64,000 bases of DNA from Notamacropus eugenii. Taxonomy: Eukaryota; Chordata; Mammalia; Diprotodontia; Macropodidae. The stretch spans positions 182,987,522 through 183,051,521 of the forward strand of contig NC_092875.1 of the NCBI RefSeq assembly GCF_028372415.1, given 5' to 3'. Within the stretch, counting starts at the first letter, position 1. Each line of letters opens with the position of its first letter. This document shows positions 21,845-33,761 of the stretch, piece by piece. The position numbers and the translations under genes were made by a program. The notes below the pieces were generated by a model, which ran no database searches, had not been told where the DNA came from, and was given only the letters and a program-made list of their open reading frames with translations.

Positions 21845-22215
21845 AATCCAGTAAACACGTTAAGCTCCTACTACGTGCCAGACACTGTGCAAAGCCCCAG
21901 GAACACAATAAAAACAAAGACAATCCTTATACTCAAGAAACTTATAATCTAAAGGAGTGAAAAGCACACAAAAAGAGGCAGGAAAGGGGGCAGGGAGACC
22001 AGAAGGTACCTGGCAGGGGGCTTCTTGTTTCATGGAGTTGAAACTAGGCAGGGTTACAAATGCAGAGTACAGTGAGCCAAAAACTCCAGTTTCTGTACTC
22101 TAGAAAGGAAGACAGTGGGAGGAGTTTGGTACTCCACCATCTAGCCTTTCAATCGAAGGGAAGAGGAGGCTAGGAGAGTGATGAAAAGGCTTGAGTTAGC
22201 AGCATAGTGATGAGA
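21845..22215 (-). repeat. L2 3' region, antisense
   Basis: 'ccagtaaacacgttaagctcctactacgtgccagacactgtgcaaagcccc', then 'caatccttatactcaagaaacttataatctaaagg'. The part beyond about 21960 is less certain. Confidence 0.65.
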
Positions 22216-22217
22216 TT

Positions 22218-22335
22218 TTGTTGTCTTTCTTCAGTCATGTCTTATTATTTGTGACACCATTTGAGTGTTTTTGTTTGCCATTTGGATGAGTCTATTTTTG
22301 GCAAAGATACTGGAGTGGTTTGCCATTTCTAGTAG
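22218..22335 (-). repeat. BovB-tailed CORE-SINE, 5'-truncated, antisense
   Basis: 'ttgtctttcttcagtcatgtc...gacaccatttgagtg...ttggcaaagatactggagtggtttgccatttct' is the antisense 3' tail that is shared with BovB-type RTE LINEs. Confidence 0.8.
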
Positions 22336-22600
22336 TTATAGAAAGCAAAATTGAAAAAAAAATTCATTATCAGTTACAAAAAAGTTTTAAATTACTCAAC
22401 AATTTGTATTGTTTAAAATATTTTATCAACCTTCATAGAGTGACCTGCCTTCTATTTCTTTAAATCGTCCCAAATTAGCTAGCAGGCAAACACATCTTGG
22501 CAAAATTATATACTCACATTCTTACATAAAACTAGCGTAGTTGTATGATTGGGAACATTATCTAAAATTATTCGTTCTTTAAACAAGATAAAATAATAAC
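22336..22600. other. unassigned
   Basis: Nothing recognised. Confidence 0.35.
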
Positions 22601-22604
22601 TATC

Positions 22605-22925
22605 ATAAAGGCAAACAACTGTGAAAGACTTAGGAACTTATATCAACGTAATCACCAACCACAATTCCAAAGGATTCATGATGAAGCATGCTCTTCCTGA
22701 TAGAGAAGTTATGGACTCATTTTTTTGGAACTCATTTTATGGACAACATTTTTTTTTCAGATATGACCATTACAGGAATTTATTTTGCTTGGCTGTACAT
22801 GTTTGCAGCAGGTGTTTTTTTTTTTTTTTTTTTGGCTTTCTCAATAGACTTGGGGGATACAGAGGGAGGTTTAGGAGGGGAAGAAAAAAGGCTGATCTTT
22901 CTTTGAAAAAAATAAGGAAAGAAAA
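22605..22925 (+). repeat. L1 3' end
   Basis: 'aaccacaattccaaaggattcatgatgaagcatgc', 'gatagagaagttatggactc', 'ttgcttggctgtacatgtttgcagcagg', then a poly-T/G-rich segment and an A-rich tail: a marsupial L1 3'UTR variant in sense. Confidence 0.7.
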
Positions 22926-23044
22926 TTTTAAAGATTAGCTAGGTTCCTAAAGCTAGATATGGAGTATATGAAAGTAATCCAAAAGGGGAAAGCATTAGCA
23001 GTTGGAGTGACCAAGAAAGATGAGATTACTTCTCTTTTTTAAAT
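22926..23044. other. unassigned
   Basis: Short junction sequence. Confidence 0.4.
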
Positions 23045-23704
23045 ATATAATTTATTTTGCATTTACAATATTCACTTCCACAGGATTTTGAATTCCCAAT
23101 TTTCTCCCCATCTCTTCTCACCCCTCACCCCAGGAGAGCATGCACCCTATCCAGGCTGTCCTCCTTTCTATCACCCTCCTCCTATCCCCCTCCCGTCTAT
23201 TTTCCTGTAGGGCAAGATAGATTTCTGTACTCCATTGCCTGTACATCTTATTTCCCAGTTGCATGCAAAAACAATTTTTAACATTTATTTTTAAAGCTTT
23301 GAGTTCTACATTCTCTCCCTCCCCACCCATCCTCATTATACATATATGTATACATACATATTCTGATTACCCCTTCCCCCAATCTGCAGTTCCTTCTGGT
23401 ATCCTCCCTCTCTTATCCCCTTCCCCCCTGCCTTCCTGCAGGGTAAGATAGATTTACATACTAAATTTTGTGTGTGTTATTCCTTCTTTAAGCCACATCT
23501 GATGAGAGTAAGGCTCACTTATACCCTTTCACCTTCCTCCTCTTTCCCTCCATTGTAAAAGCTCTTTCTTGCCCCTTTTATGTGAAAAAATTTGCTACAC
23601 TCTACTTCTCTCTTTTTCCTCTGTGCCAGTACATTTCTCTCAACAGTTAATTTTACTTTTTAGGTATTCTCCCTTCATATTCAGTGCACCCTGTGTCCTC
23701 TGTT

Positions 23705-23759
<55 letters not shown>

Positions 23760-25665
23760 ACACACCTACACAGATATAATATACATACACACATACATAT
23801 TTATATTCCCTCTAACTACCCTAATACTGAGAATAGTTTCATGAGTTACAAATATCATCTTTCTGTGTAGAAATATAAACAGTTCAAGTTTAATGAGTCC
23901 CTTATTCTCTTTCCTGTTTACTTTTTCATGTTTCTCTTGATTCTTGTATTTGAAAGTCAGATTTTCTGTGATTCTTGGTTTTAATCCTGCCTCCTTTGAC
24001 TTCTGGACTATCATATTCCAAGCCCCCCATTCCCTTAGTGTAGAAGCTGTTAAATTGTGTATTATCCTGATTGTGTTTCCATAATTCTTGAATTGTTTCT
24101 TTCTGGTTGCTTGTAATATTTTCTCCTTTACCAGGGAACTCTGGAATTGGGCTACCATATTCCTAGGAGTTTTCCTTTTGGGGTCTCTTTCAGGAGGTGA
24201 TTAGTGGATTCTTTCCATTGGTTCTAGAATCTCAGGGTAGTATTACTTGATAATTTTTTGAAAGATGATGTCTAGGCTCTTTTTTTGATCATGATTTTCA
24301 GGTAGACCAGTAATTTTTAAATTATCTCTCCTGGATCCATTTTCCAGGTCAGTTGTTTTTCCAATGAGATGTTTCACATTGTCTTCTATTTTTTTCATAT
24401 TTTTGGTTTTGTTTTATAATTTCTTGATTTCCCACAAAGTCATTAGCTTCCATTTGCTTCATTCTAATTTTTAAGATATCATTTTCTTCAATGAGTTTTT
24501 GGACCTCCTTTTCCATTTGGCCAATTCTTCTTTTTAAGATATTCTTCTCCTCGTTGACTTTTTGGACCTCTTTTGCCATTTGGTTTAATCTATTTTTAAA
24601 GGTGTTATTTTCTTCAGCATTTTTGGGGATTTCCTTTAGTAAGCTGTTGACTCTTTTTTATGATTTTCTTTTTGCATTGCTCTCATTTCTCTTCCCAATT
24701 TTTCCTCTACTTCTCTTACTTGCTTTTCAAAATCCTTTTTTGACCTCTTTGATGGTCTGAGACCATTTCATATATTTTTTGGAGGTTTTGGATATAGGAG
24801 CCTTGACCTTGCTATCTTCCTCCTGTTGTATGCTTTGATCTACCACTCGTTGTATACTTGATCTTCCTCATCTGAAAGAAGAGAAGAAAATACCTTTTCA
24901 CAAGAAAGTAATCTTCTATAGTCTTATTTTTCCATCTTTTTGGATATTTTCCCAGCACTTGACTTTTGAGCTCTTTATTAAGTGGAGCATGTACTACCCC
25001 AAGTTTCAGAGGTTTTGTGCAGCTGTTTTCAGAGATATCTCTAGGGATCTGTAAGTTCTCAGTTCCTCCAAAGAAGTATAATCAAGGGAGAGGTGTTTAC
25101 TCCTCTCCTGGCCAATGCTCTGATCTGTGAGCAACCACAATCACTCTTTTCTGCCCTGGAACTGTGAATATGGTTCCCTCTCCACAGCTGCCACCAGCTC
25201 CACCATGCCAGCGTTCCTTCTCACCACAGGACTGCCACTCAGGACTGTGACCCAGATCAGCTACTTGATTCCCCCACCACCTGTGGGCCGTGAGCTACAG
25301 AAGCACCCACTACTGCTGCCACCCTTCATTTGGGTTAGTACCATGCTGCTCACCTCATGCAGGTGAGAAAGCTTTCTCAAGGACCTTTGTTCTTTGGTAT
25401 TTGTGGGTTGAGAAGTCTAAAATCCACAGTAGCTTCCAATGATTCAATGCCCTGAGACCTGCTCCATTCCTATCTGTGCCAGCACAGCATGGGCAGTACT
25501 TTGTTTGCTCTAAGCCTGGTACAATAAATCCTTCATGTCAGCCTTCCATCTTGTGACTTCTGCTGCTCTGGAATTTGTTTAGAGTCATTTTTACAGGTAT
25601 TTTGAGGAGTTTGGAGGGGCGAGATTGAGCAGGTCCCTGCTTCTACTCCACCATCTTTGAGATGA
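23045..25665 (-). mobile_element. HAL1 (half-L1), nearly full length, antisense
   Basis: On the minus strand it has a GC-richer 5'UTR (25665-24960), an ORF1-like region with a coiled coil (frame 24579-24349, heptad pattern EVQKLIEENDILKIRMKQME) and an RNA-binding region (frame 24158-23766, motif VKEKILQATRKKQFK). A linker with a (CA)n microsatellite (23707-23762) follows, then an A-rich 3' end at about 23045. It aligns along its length with the + strand copy at 52480-55497 and has no ORF2, the defining HAL1 trait. The frame is broken. It sits antisense in TMEM170B intron 1. Confidence 0.85.
23707..23765. repeat. (CA)n microsatellite inside HAL1
   Basis: About 25 CA units with a single CATA break. 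It lies in the linker after ORF1 of the antisense HAL1. Confidence 0.95.
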
Positions 25666-25829
25666 TCTAAGTCTTAAAGGAAACAAGGGAAACCACGAGG
25701 CACAGGTGAGGGTTCAGGTATTGGGGACAGCCCCTTCAAAAGGAACTGAGATGAAGTGTCATATTTGATGAACTGCTAAGTAGGCCAGTGTAGCAGTAGG
25801 CAATCTGTGACACTAACATTTTTTTTTTT
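25666..25829. other. unassigned
   Basis: Nothing certain. Confidence 0.35.
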
Positions 25830-25970
25830 CTGAATGCTCCTTTAATAACACATTCTAGAATTTTTTCAGGAATCAATGTCAACTTTACTGACCTATAGTT
25901 TGAAGAACCTACACCCTTCCTCCTTTGAAAAGAGTGACATTTGTCCATATGAAGCCTAGGATGGTGAGCA
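25830..25970 (-). repeat. CR1/L3-type RT fragment, antisense
   Basis: Reverse frame 25993-25736 contains SNYRSVKLTLIPEKILECVI, matching the NYRPVSLTS...KILE motif of CR1/L2-type reverse transcriptases. Nothing more of the element remains. Confidence 0.75.
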
Positions 25971-26464
25971 AGAGCAAAGTACCTGAGATACAAAGAACAG
26001 TCAGGTCAATAGCAAATGGGAATGGACCTTACTTTTTTTTTTGCCACAATGTTCTGGAGACAGCATAAAATGTATCCTAAGGAAAACTGATTTTATTCTC
26101 TCAAAGGAACAATTATAAGTGGAGGCTTCATTTCCAAAGGACTTAACATTCTGTAAACCATCTATGTCAGTCTCATAAAAGTAAAGCTATAAATATCTCT
26201 GTGATCAGTTAAAATTGTTTTTTTAAAACACAAATTATTTAAAATCGACAAATTCAGTAGTACATAATGATAATACAGTTCATCTCAACATACCATTTTA
26301 AATGACCTCCACTTCAAAAAGAACACTGTGCAAAAGGCATAAGTAGAAGTGTGTAATTAAGGAATAATATAAACAAGTGGTAAGGACCTTTAAGAATAAA
26401 GTCCCGAATGATGATAGGATTATAGATTTAATATATAGATTATAATATAAATATATTATAGAAA
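25971..26464. other. unassigned intron sequence
   Basis: Nothing recognised. Confidence 0.4.
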
Positions 26465-26595
26465 GGAACATAGAAGTGATCTAGTCCAGCCCGCTCATTG
26501 TACAGAAGAGGAGAATAGGCCCAGAGAGTTTAAATGACTTGCCCAAAGTCTCACAGGTTGTAGAGGTAAGAACAAGACTGGGCTTGAAGAAAATA
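26465..26595 (-). repeat. MIR-like SINE, antisense
   Basis: 'aacatagaagtgatctagtccagcccgctcattgtacagaagaggagaatagg', 'cttgcccaaagtctcacagg'. Confidence 0.7.
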
Positions 26596-27619
26596 AATCA
26601 GAAAGCATTTAAAAAGCTTTTTTCTGCTGAAGATGTGAGACAAAGAATGGACTCACTTTACTGTTTGTGGCAGATGGTGTAATGTTAACAGATGACAGAG
26701 AAAGCAAAACCACACAAATGGTGTTTTGCTCTCTATTACCTAGAAATATAATTTTTAGACTTGAAATGATAGAATAAACATGATTAAGAAGGAACTGGGA
26801 TGGAAGGAACAGTGACTGCCATGGTACTTTACAGGATTCTTGATTTTATTGGTATATTTATTGGTGCTTTTTCCACTGATACATATTAAAACTTCTCCAT
26901 ACACTTTCATCCTTTGTGAATTATACTCATGTACTGTTTTTCCATAAACTCCCCACAGAGAGCATTATATGTATTATAAGGCTTTTTCTGTCTCTTTTAT
27001 CATCTAAAGGTTATTAATGTGCAATAAGGCTGTCCATTTCTACTCAGTTATTCTTACTGTATGACCAACCTGTCTCCTTTACCTGGTTCTGCATAAACAA
27101 TCTTCATAATGCCTGTGAAGTGGCAGCAAATTAATCTTTGTCATTAGCATATTACAGCCTATTTGTATCCACCATGTATCTTTCTGCTACAATTTGAGTT
27201 GCTTTTAATTCTGATTTTCCAAGATCATGATGTTTTATGATTTGCAGTCATGTTACATACATGGGAGAACATTGATGTTGAAGAAATGAACTGTTCCAGC
27301 AGTAAGCCGTTAGAGATCATTGAAAGAACTTTGCAGATTCCTCAGTGAGAATCAGTCTGATGTCTTCCTAATTATCAATTCTAGGTCAAGCTTATTGTTA
27401 TCTTTATTGTCCAAAATATATACATTGATGAACTACTTTGGCAGGCTGCCACAGAAAGTACCTAGGCTTTTAAATTTTCTTTTTTTCAGAAAAGATCAGC
27501 CTTTTCTTCCCTCCTTCAAACCCATCTCTCTATCTCCTAGGCCTATTGGGAAAGCTGGAGGAAAAACAAAAACAAAGAACCTCGGCTACGAACATGTATA
27601 GCCAAACAAAATAAAGTCC
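26596..27619. other. unassigned intron sequence
   Basis: About 1 kb with no recognised family. The 93-codon frame 27320-27601 looks like chance. Confidence 0.4.
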
Positions 27620-28330
27620 TGCATTAGCCACATCCAAAAAACTGTTATTTCAGTATTCATTTTGAATCCATCACCTGTATCAAGAGTTGGGTAGCATGTT
27701 TTATCATGAGTCCTTTAGAATTGTGGTTGGCAGTTGTGTTGATCTGAATTTTTAAGTCTTTCAAAGTTGATTGTCATTATCATATTGTTATTATATAAAT
27801 TGTCTTCCTGGTTCTGGTTGCTTCACTCTGCATTAACTCATACAAGTTTTCCCAGGTTTCTATGAAATATATCCCCTTCATCATTTCTAACAGCTTGTTC
27901 AAGCCATTCCCTGATGGATTTGCACTCCCTCAGTTTCCCATTCTTTGCCACTGCAAATAGAACTGCTTTAATTATTTTTGTACATATGATACTTCTTTTT
28001 TTGATCTCTTTGGGCTGTAGACCTAGTAGTGGTATTTGTTGGGTCAAAGGGTATATACGGTTTAAGAACTTTTGGGGTATAGTTCCAAATTGCTTTACAG
28101 AACAGCTGGAAAAGTCTATAACACCACCAATAGTGCATTAATGACCTGTTTTCCCATAGCACCTTCAGCGTTTGTCATGTTCCTTTCTTTTATTGTCAGC
28201 TTTGCCAGTGTGGTGGATTTGAAGTGGTACCGTAGTTTTTTTTTCCTTAATTAACATTTCTCTATTAGTGGTCATTTGGATTTCTTTCTTTAAAAATTGC
28301 TATTCATACCCTTCACCATTTATCAGTTGA
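27620..28330 (-). repeat. L1 3' end and ORF2 C-terminus, antisense
   Basis: 'tgttttatcatgagtcctttagaattgtggttgg', 'tcttcctggttctggttgcttcactctgcatta', 'gttcaagccattccctgatgg' and 'tagtggtatttgttgggtcaaagggtatata'. The minus frame near 28162-27968 keeps the decayed ORF2 end. Confidence 0.8.
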
Positions 28331-28334
28331 GGAA

Positions 28335-28490
28335 TATACCTAGATATTTACATGTTTTCTCCTGTACGAGAATGCATACTCCTTGAGAGAAGGCACTGTG
28401 AGATTTTCTGTTTTTGTTTTTATTCATATCTCCAATACTTACCATATGGTAAGCATTAAATAAATGCTTGTTGATTTGACTACATTACTG
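28335..28490 (+). repeat. L2 3' end
   Basis: 'actccttgagagaaggcactgtgag...caatacttaccatatggtaagcattaaataaatgcttgttgattt'. Confidence 0.8.
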
Positions 28491-28519
28491 ATGTATCCTC
28501 TATTATCATATTATTATAT

Positions 28520-28990
28520 TAAATATAGTATTATAGTTGAACTCTGTGCCTCACTTCTTTTCCCTCTTGAAGCTTTCTTTCCCACAGCTGCCAAACAGAT
28601 TTTCTAAAATCACAAATAATGATTTTTATTATATTTCACATTATTTCTATCTATGTCATAGTCTGGTCAAATTGGCTTTCTTGGTGTTCTTTGTAGGGTG
28701 TTCTGCAATCCTATCTACTTTGATGCCTTTTCATCCCTTATCCTTCACACTTGGAATGCATTCCCTCCTCTCCAGGTTCTCTCATTATCCTAGGTTTCCT
28801 TCAGTACTTAGTTTAAAGTTCATTTTCTACAATGAGGTCTTTCCATATTCCTTTCCCCTAAGATCCTAGTCTCCCCTTCTCACACCCTATCATTTAGCTT
28901 TTGTCTATGCATATACATATACGTTATATTCTTTTGCTAGATTATAAACTGCTTTAGGGGAGAGATTTCTCATTTCTCTCTGTTTTGACA
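28520..28990 (+). repeat. L2 LINE, ORF2 C-terminus and 3'UTR
   Basis: 'cccacagctgccaaacagattttct', 'cacttggaatgcattccctcctctcc' and 'gattataaactgctttaggggagaga' follow the L2 order in sense, directly behind another L2 tail. Confidence 0.75.
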
Positions 28991-29009
28991 AAGATGACTC
29001 ATCATTAGG

Positions 29010-29930
29010 AAAACAGCATAATCAAAAATACAAACAGCATAAAACCTCATGATTATTATTTCAAGTGATGCAGGTAAAAACTCTTTATAAAATTAAAACT
29101 TTTATTTATGGTAAAAAAAATGCTCAAATCACTCATTAAACCAAAAGCTCATTATTATTTGTAATGGAGGAACACCAGTAGCTTTCCAAGTGCAAGCAGG
29201 ATTTAAAGCAAGGATGTTCTCTGTTTTTATTCTTTCTTATTTGGCATAGTTTTAGAAAGGATAGCAATAATAAAACAAAAGAACAAAATTAAAATAAGAA
29301 TTGAAAAAGAGGAGAGAGAATTATTATTATTTGCAGATGGCATGATAGTATACTTAGAAAAATCCCAGGAGTCTTCTAAGAAACTAATTGAGATAGATGA
29401 GAAATGGTAGAGGAATTTTATTCCAAGTTCCTATAAAATGTATAAAATGTCTGGAAGTTAGCATATCAAGATACAATGTTTATATGTTTGTACCTAGAAA
29501 ACTAGAAATAAAAGAAAGCTTAAATAACTGGAAAGATAGATACTATTCTTGCTTAGACTGGACCATCATAAAAATGTCAATACAAATTAAGTTAACTTGC
29601 ATTTTTAATGCTCTATTAGTCATATTTCCAAGGGAATACCTCACAGAACTATATGCAGTATTAAAATTAATTTGGAGGAACAAAAAAAATGTTTCAAGGA
29701 AAACTAGTGTATAAAGAAGACGTTACCAGATCTTAAATAAAGCTGATACTGATTAAAAGCAGAAAAATAAGTCATTGGAACAGACGGACAAAAGAAGAAA
29801 CCAAAAATAAAAGCACAATGTTTGATAAAGTTAGAAACAATTCCTGAGAGAAAGACTGACTTTTTGACAAGAACTCATAGAGAAACAGGAAAACAATTCC
29901 AGGGAGGAATGCTTGATTTTCGGTCTGTTA
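29010..29930 (+). repeat. L1 ORF2 fragment covering the RT active site
   Basis: Contains 'ttatttgcagatggcatgatagtatacttagaa', which reads LFADGMIVYLE. The catalytic FADD has become FADG. Downstream 'ttaatttggaggaacaaa' (INLEEQ-like) and 'agaacaattcc...ttgatttt' continue ORF2. Full of stops; dead. Confidence 0.75.
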
Positions 29931-29932
29931 AC

Positions 29933-30052
29933 TTATTTTGGTTTCTGTGTATTTTTATTTTATGCATTTAAAAGCAATCTAAGAAGTGGTCCATAGGTCC
30001 ATAGACTACCAGAGGGGAGCCATAATACAAAAAAAGGTTAAGAACAAAGGTT
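29933..30052 (+). repeat. hAT-like element, 3' end
   Basis: 'atgcatttaaaagcaatctaagaagtggtccataggtccatagactaccag...aatacaaaaaaaggttaagaac' matches 7175-7295. Confidence 0.5.
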
Positions 30053-30159
30053 AAGAAAACCTGGCTTAGACCAATCTCTTATCCCATTTACCACACTGGC
30101 CTGAAAATGGATTCATAGCCTGAGTTTTAAAAAATAGACATCATAAAGAAGGGGTCATA

Positions 30160-30340
30160 GGATCATAGAAATTTAGATTTAGAGCTAGAAGGAGGTTAGA
30201 AGTGCAGTTCTTTCCTTTTGCAGAAGAGGAAACTGAAGCCTCAAGTGGTTGTGACTTGCTTATGTCACACAGGTAATTAGTAGGGCTAGAATTTGAATAT
30301 ATCATCCAACTCTATTTTTCCGACTTAAAGTATGCTTCCT
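30160..30340 (-). repeat. MIR-like SINE, antisense
   Basis: 'aaatttagatttagagctagaaggaggttagaag', 'ttgcagaagaggaaactgaagcctcaag'. Confidence 0.75.
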
Positions 30341-30589
30341 ACCTTTCTTAACTATGGTTAAGGATAGAATTATTAAAAGAAACAAGGATCAAATACACAT
30401 TTTTGATTTCATAACTTTTAAAAATGTATGAAGACAATCAATGAAGACTGAATCAAAACAATCTGTATAGTTAGGAAAATGATTACATTATCACTTATAA
30501 AAACATGGAATTTAAAGTATGTAGGAATTTGACCCAAGTTTCTAATAATAATACAGCTAACAGTTAAACACTGTATCCTTTTTTTTTTT

Positions 30590-30812
30590 TTAAGCAAAGC
30601 AGAATTGCAGTAACTCAAAAGAAACCTGAGATACACAAATTTAAAACCATCTCCACTCCAGATGTTCATGTGGACTATTTGTGCCTGACCTGTGGTAGTG
30701 CCTTCCAAGCTTATACTGATCTGACTGGCCACAATTGGACACACTGTACCTTTACCTTGACCTAGGAAGGTAATTTTGGTCCTCTTTGAGCAGACAGGAC
30801 AACAACTTACCA
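30590..30812 (+). mobile_element. RTE LINE 3' end, 5'-truncated
   Basis: Aligns with 62780-62990 of the long RTE copy. It starts near 'agcaaagcagaattgcag', includes the C-terminal zinc-finger coding region (30682-30744, C-x2-C-x12-H-x3-H ligands all present) and ends 'attttggtcctctttgagcagacaggacaacaac'. The stop after the finger is mutated. Confidence 0.85.
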
Positions 30813-30829
30813 ACTTTGCAATTATTTCA

Positions 30830-31005
30830 TCGTTCATCCTCAGAACAACCTTGGAACTAGGCACCATCTTATGCCCATTTTATAGATGAAGAAACTGAGG
30901 CAAACAGATAATAAAATGACATACCCAGAGTCAACATAGCTAACAGGTGTCTGAGGTCAAGTTTTAATTCAGATCATCCTGACTTAAGATTAAAAGCTGT
31001 TCCCT
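30830..31005 (-). repeat. CORE-SINE, antisense
   Basis: 'cctcagaacaaccttggaactaggcaccatcttatgcccattttatagatgaagaaactgaggcaaac' and 'ctaacaggtgtctgaggtcaag'. Confidence 0.8.
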
Positions 31006-31348
31006 TGAGAAAAGGTTCCATGAATATGAACAAATAACTTTCAAAGTAAATGCAAATTATAAACGAGTATTTGAAAACATACTCCAAATCAGTAAGAGTA
31101 TGAGAAATGTAATTAAAACCACTCTTCATGAGTGCACTTAAAAATCACACATAATGCGTGATGACTACTAGTTGAAATTTTGAAATAGAAAATTACTAGG
31201 GGGTACTTGACAGGCCTTCTTAAACCTTTGAATAGATGGCTACCAGAGTGTGCTGGAGCCACATTTTGGTGTGAGAATTTCATACCTCAGAAATTGGCAC
31301 ATGATATAAATCAAGCCTTGATTTATTGGGTCCTTTGATTTTCTGAAC

Positions 31349-31514
31349 CAGTGGTGTCAAATTCAAATAAAAACATCATTAAGGCCACATATTGATCAAG
31401 AAAACCACAAATCACCATTATCTATGTTGTATTATGTTGAACATTTCCTACTTATATTTTATTCTAGTGCTTCCTCACCAGGGAGTGGGCCTGTGGGCCT
31501 GCTGTTAGACATCT
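31349..31514 (+). mobile_element. short hAT-type non-autonomous transposon
   Basis: Left end CAGTGGTGTCAAATTC and right end GTTAGACATCTG form imperfect terminal inverted repeats of hAT type. The internal 'ggccacatattgatcaag...atctatgttgtattatg' matches copies at 56225-56442 and 58107-58294. Confidence 0.65.
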
Positions 31515-31859
31515 GTATTCTAGGTCATCATGGCTTTTACTACACTCTCTGTAACTCTGATTTGTTTGATGCTGATATTCTCACAGGGGAGAAAAGGAAA
31601 TATATGTAATGACTAAAAAATAATTAAGGTATAATTTAAGAGCTATGTATTCTGATCATCATATTTGAATGCCCACTTAAAAATATTGCATTTGTCACCG
31701 AAGACACAAATAAAACAAATGCCAAGGGTGCTGCACTTGCACTAGGAAGTAAAATTGCAATTGGCAGAAAGAGATCAAGGGCCCAAAACTTAATTATAAT
31801 GATGAATTCAAAATATTTAAGACAATCTTTGGAGGTTTCTTACAGTAGTGAAAAGATTG
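31515..31859. other. unassigned
   Basis: Nothing recognised. Confidence 0.4.
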
Positions 31860-32285
31860 CAGAAGCAGAATGTCATTGATATGGCAACCATTCTTAAAAT
31901 CTTTGAACAAATAGCTCTTTTTGGTTTTGAAAACACTTTCAAGATCTCTTGCCAATTGAATTGCTGGGTAATAGGAGATAATTATTTTTCTAATTTCTGC
32001 TGCATACTGCCAGATTGCTTTCTGAAAAGGTGCTGCAAGTTTGTGATTCCATTAGAAATGTACAGGTGTGTCTATTTTCTTTACAATTCTGCCTGATTCA
32101 AATTTTGTTTCTTTTGATTATTTTTGTCAATTTGATGGGTGTGAAGTAGTACCACAGAGTTGTTTTTTTAAAAATTTTTATGTCTTTCATTGTTAATGAA
32201 GCTGACCTTTTCCCAAATAGCTATCGATATGTCATCATCTCTCTAAAGTTTCTTCTTGCAATTTATTCATTTTGCACTCGAATTG
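31860..32285 (-). repeat. old L1 ORF2/3' fragment, antisense
   Basis: 'gaattgctgggtaataggagata', 'gcatactgccagattgctttctgaaaagg...gattccattagaaatg' and 'caatttgatgggtgtgaagtagtaccacagagttg' follow the antisense L1 3' order. Confidence 0.7.
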
Positions 32286-32718
32286 CTAATTAATTTATGG
32301 AATTATGAAATGGGGCAGGCATATATGTTTTTTTGGGTGCTGTCTGGGAAAGACCATGATGGCAGTGGAATATTAATGCTTCATTCACACTTCAATAAAA
32401 TACAGAAGATGCAGAGTGAATAGCTCAAAAAGTACAGACAAGTGGCAAAAGGATGGAGAGCACTGAGGCAGGGAGATGTGTATGGAAGGAGATGGGGTCA
32501 TGGAGTAAGGCAAGTCAATGTGGAGAAGAGAATGAGAAGGGGAAAATCCACTTATCCGAGCACTGGAGCAGCATGGACCCTTAGGAAATGGAAGAGCGCT
32601 CAGGGGGCAGGAATCTGGAGTCTGATTTTTCTACAGCAGAGCAAATTTGTTCTTATGCTATTTCCTTCGCAATGTTGTGAGGAAAGTGCTTTAGCAAATT
32701 GTAAAGTACTATACTTTG
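32286..32718. other. unassigned, possibly hAT interior
   Basis: It precedes a hAT-type terminus. A 94-codon frame (32442-32726) has no recognisable domain. Confidence 0.35.
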
Positions 32719-32810
32719 TTCTGTGAAGTTTGGATTTGGTCAGAGGGCTGCACTTGAGGATTTAGAGAGTCACATGTGGTCGCAATGATGCAAGTTCCCC
32801 ACCCCTGTCA
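32719..32810 (+). repeat. hAT-type element terminus
   Basis: 'tctgtgaagtttggatttggtcagagggctgcacttgagg...gcaagttccccacccctg' matches 57700-57785. The end GGTTCCCCACCCCTG is hAT-like. No left end found. Confidence 0.55.
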
Positions 32811-33004
32811 GGTTTTGGTGAGGGGACTTAACTCTTATCCATGTCACCTTGGGGTTAGTTCATTAACATAGCTACATAATCTCAAAGTTTATCAGCCCCT
32901 ATGGAATTCTGCTTATCTTACTGCAGATATCTGGAGTTTATCTAAAGTTTACACATCATAGGACCTAAAAAGGCCCTGACAGCCAGGTTTAGACAGCTTT
33001 CCCT

Positions 33005-33545
33005 GTTTTAGCACATGGTCTCAGGATGGAATTTTTGGAAATTTGGGGTTTGGGGGAAATTCTTTCCCCAGTTATTATTTTCGTTAGGTTTACCAAACAC
33101 TAAATTTTGTATTTGTTTGGTTGGATGGATGACATATCTCTTCTGTTTCATTGATATATTTTTTTATTTTTCCTATTTCCAGATACTTTTGGTAATAAAC
33201 ACTTTATAATGCATTTTAAAGTATTTTAAACCCTCATCATTTTAAACCCTTTTTGCTTCAGTGTGTCCCATGATGTTCTTGTGAATTTGTTTTTCTATAT
33301 CAATTTTATTAAGATTTTGCGTAGTTCATTACAGAAGCCCCTCTGTATTTTGATTGGCATCATGGTGAATATGTAGATTGATTTATGGATTGTTGAAATT
33401 TTGCTATCCAAGAACATTGACTATCCCTCCAGTCATTTGTGTTTTATTTTGGCTATAACAGTCTTATATTTATTCTTATATAGATCTTTTATATTCCTAA
33501 GTAGGTTGATTTCAAAATATTATTGTAAAAAGAGAACAAGAAAAA
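33005..33545 (-). repeat. L1 ORF2 fragment, antisense
   Basis: 'cccctctgtattttgattggcatcatggtgaatatgtagattgatt' and 'tatccaagaacattgac...cttatatagatcttttatattcctaagtaggttgat' are antisense L1 ORF2. It ends about 215 bases before exon 2. Confidence 0.7.
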
Positions 33546-33761
33546 AATAAAAAATCTACTTTACAGTAATAGAAATTAGTAAATAAGGATATAGATGGTC
33601 AAAATAACTAATATATATATATATCGTTTTAAAGTTTGAGCAGCACTTTACATATATTTTTATTTAGTACTTTTGAATTCATTTTGTGTCTTGCAGCTTT
33701 AAGATACCTATTTTCTACCAATCATTCAATAAAATTAACAATGTTTTGATTTTCTTTTCAG

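Noticed and set aside
23569-23844. 91-codon frame with a Thr-His run
   Set aside because: Reads through the (CA)n microsatellite in antisense HAL1.
30418-30867. 149-codon minus-strand frame
   Set aside because: It lies across an RTE 3' end in antisense and flanking AT-rich DNA; no coding signal of its own.
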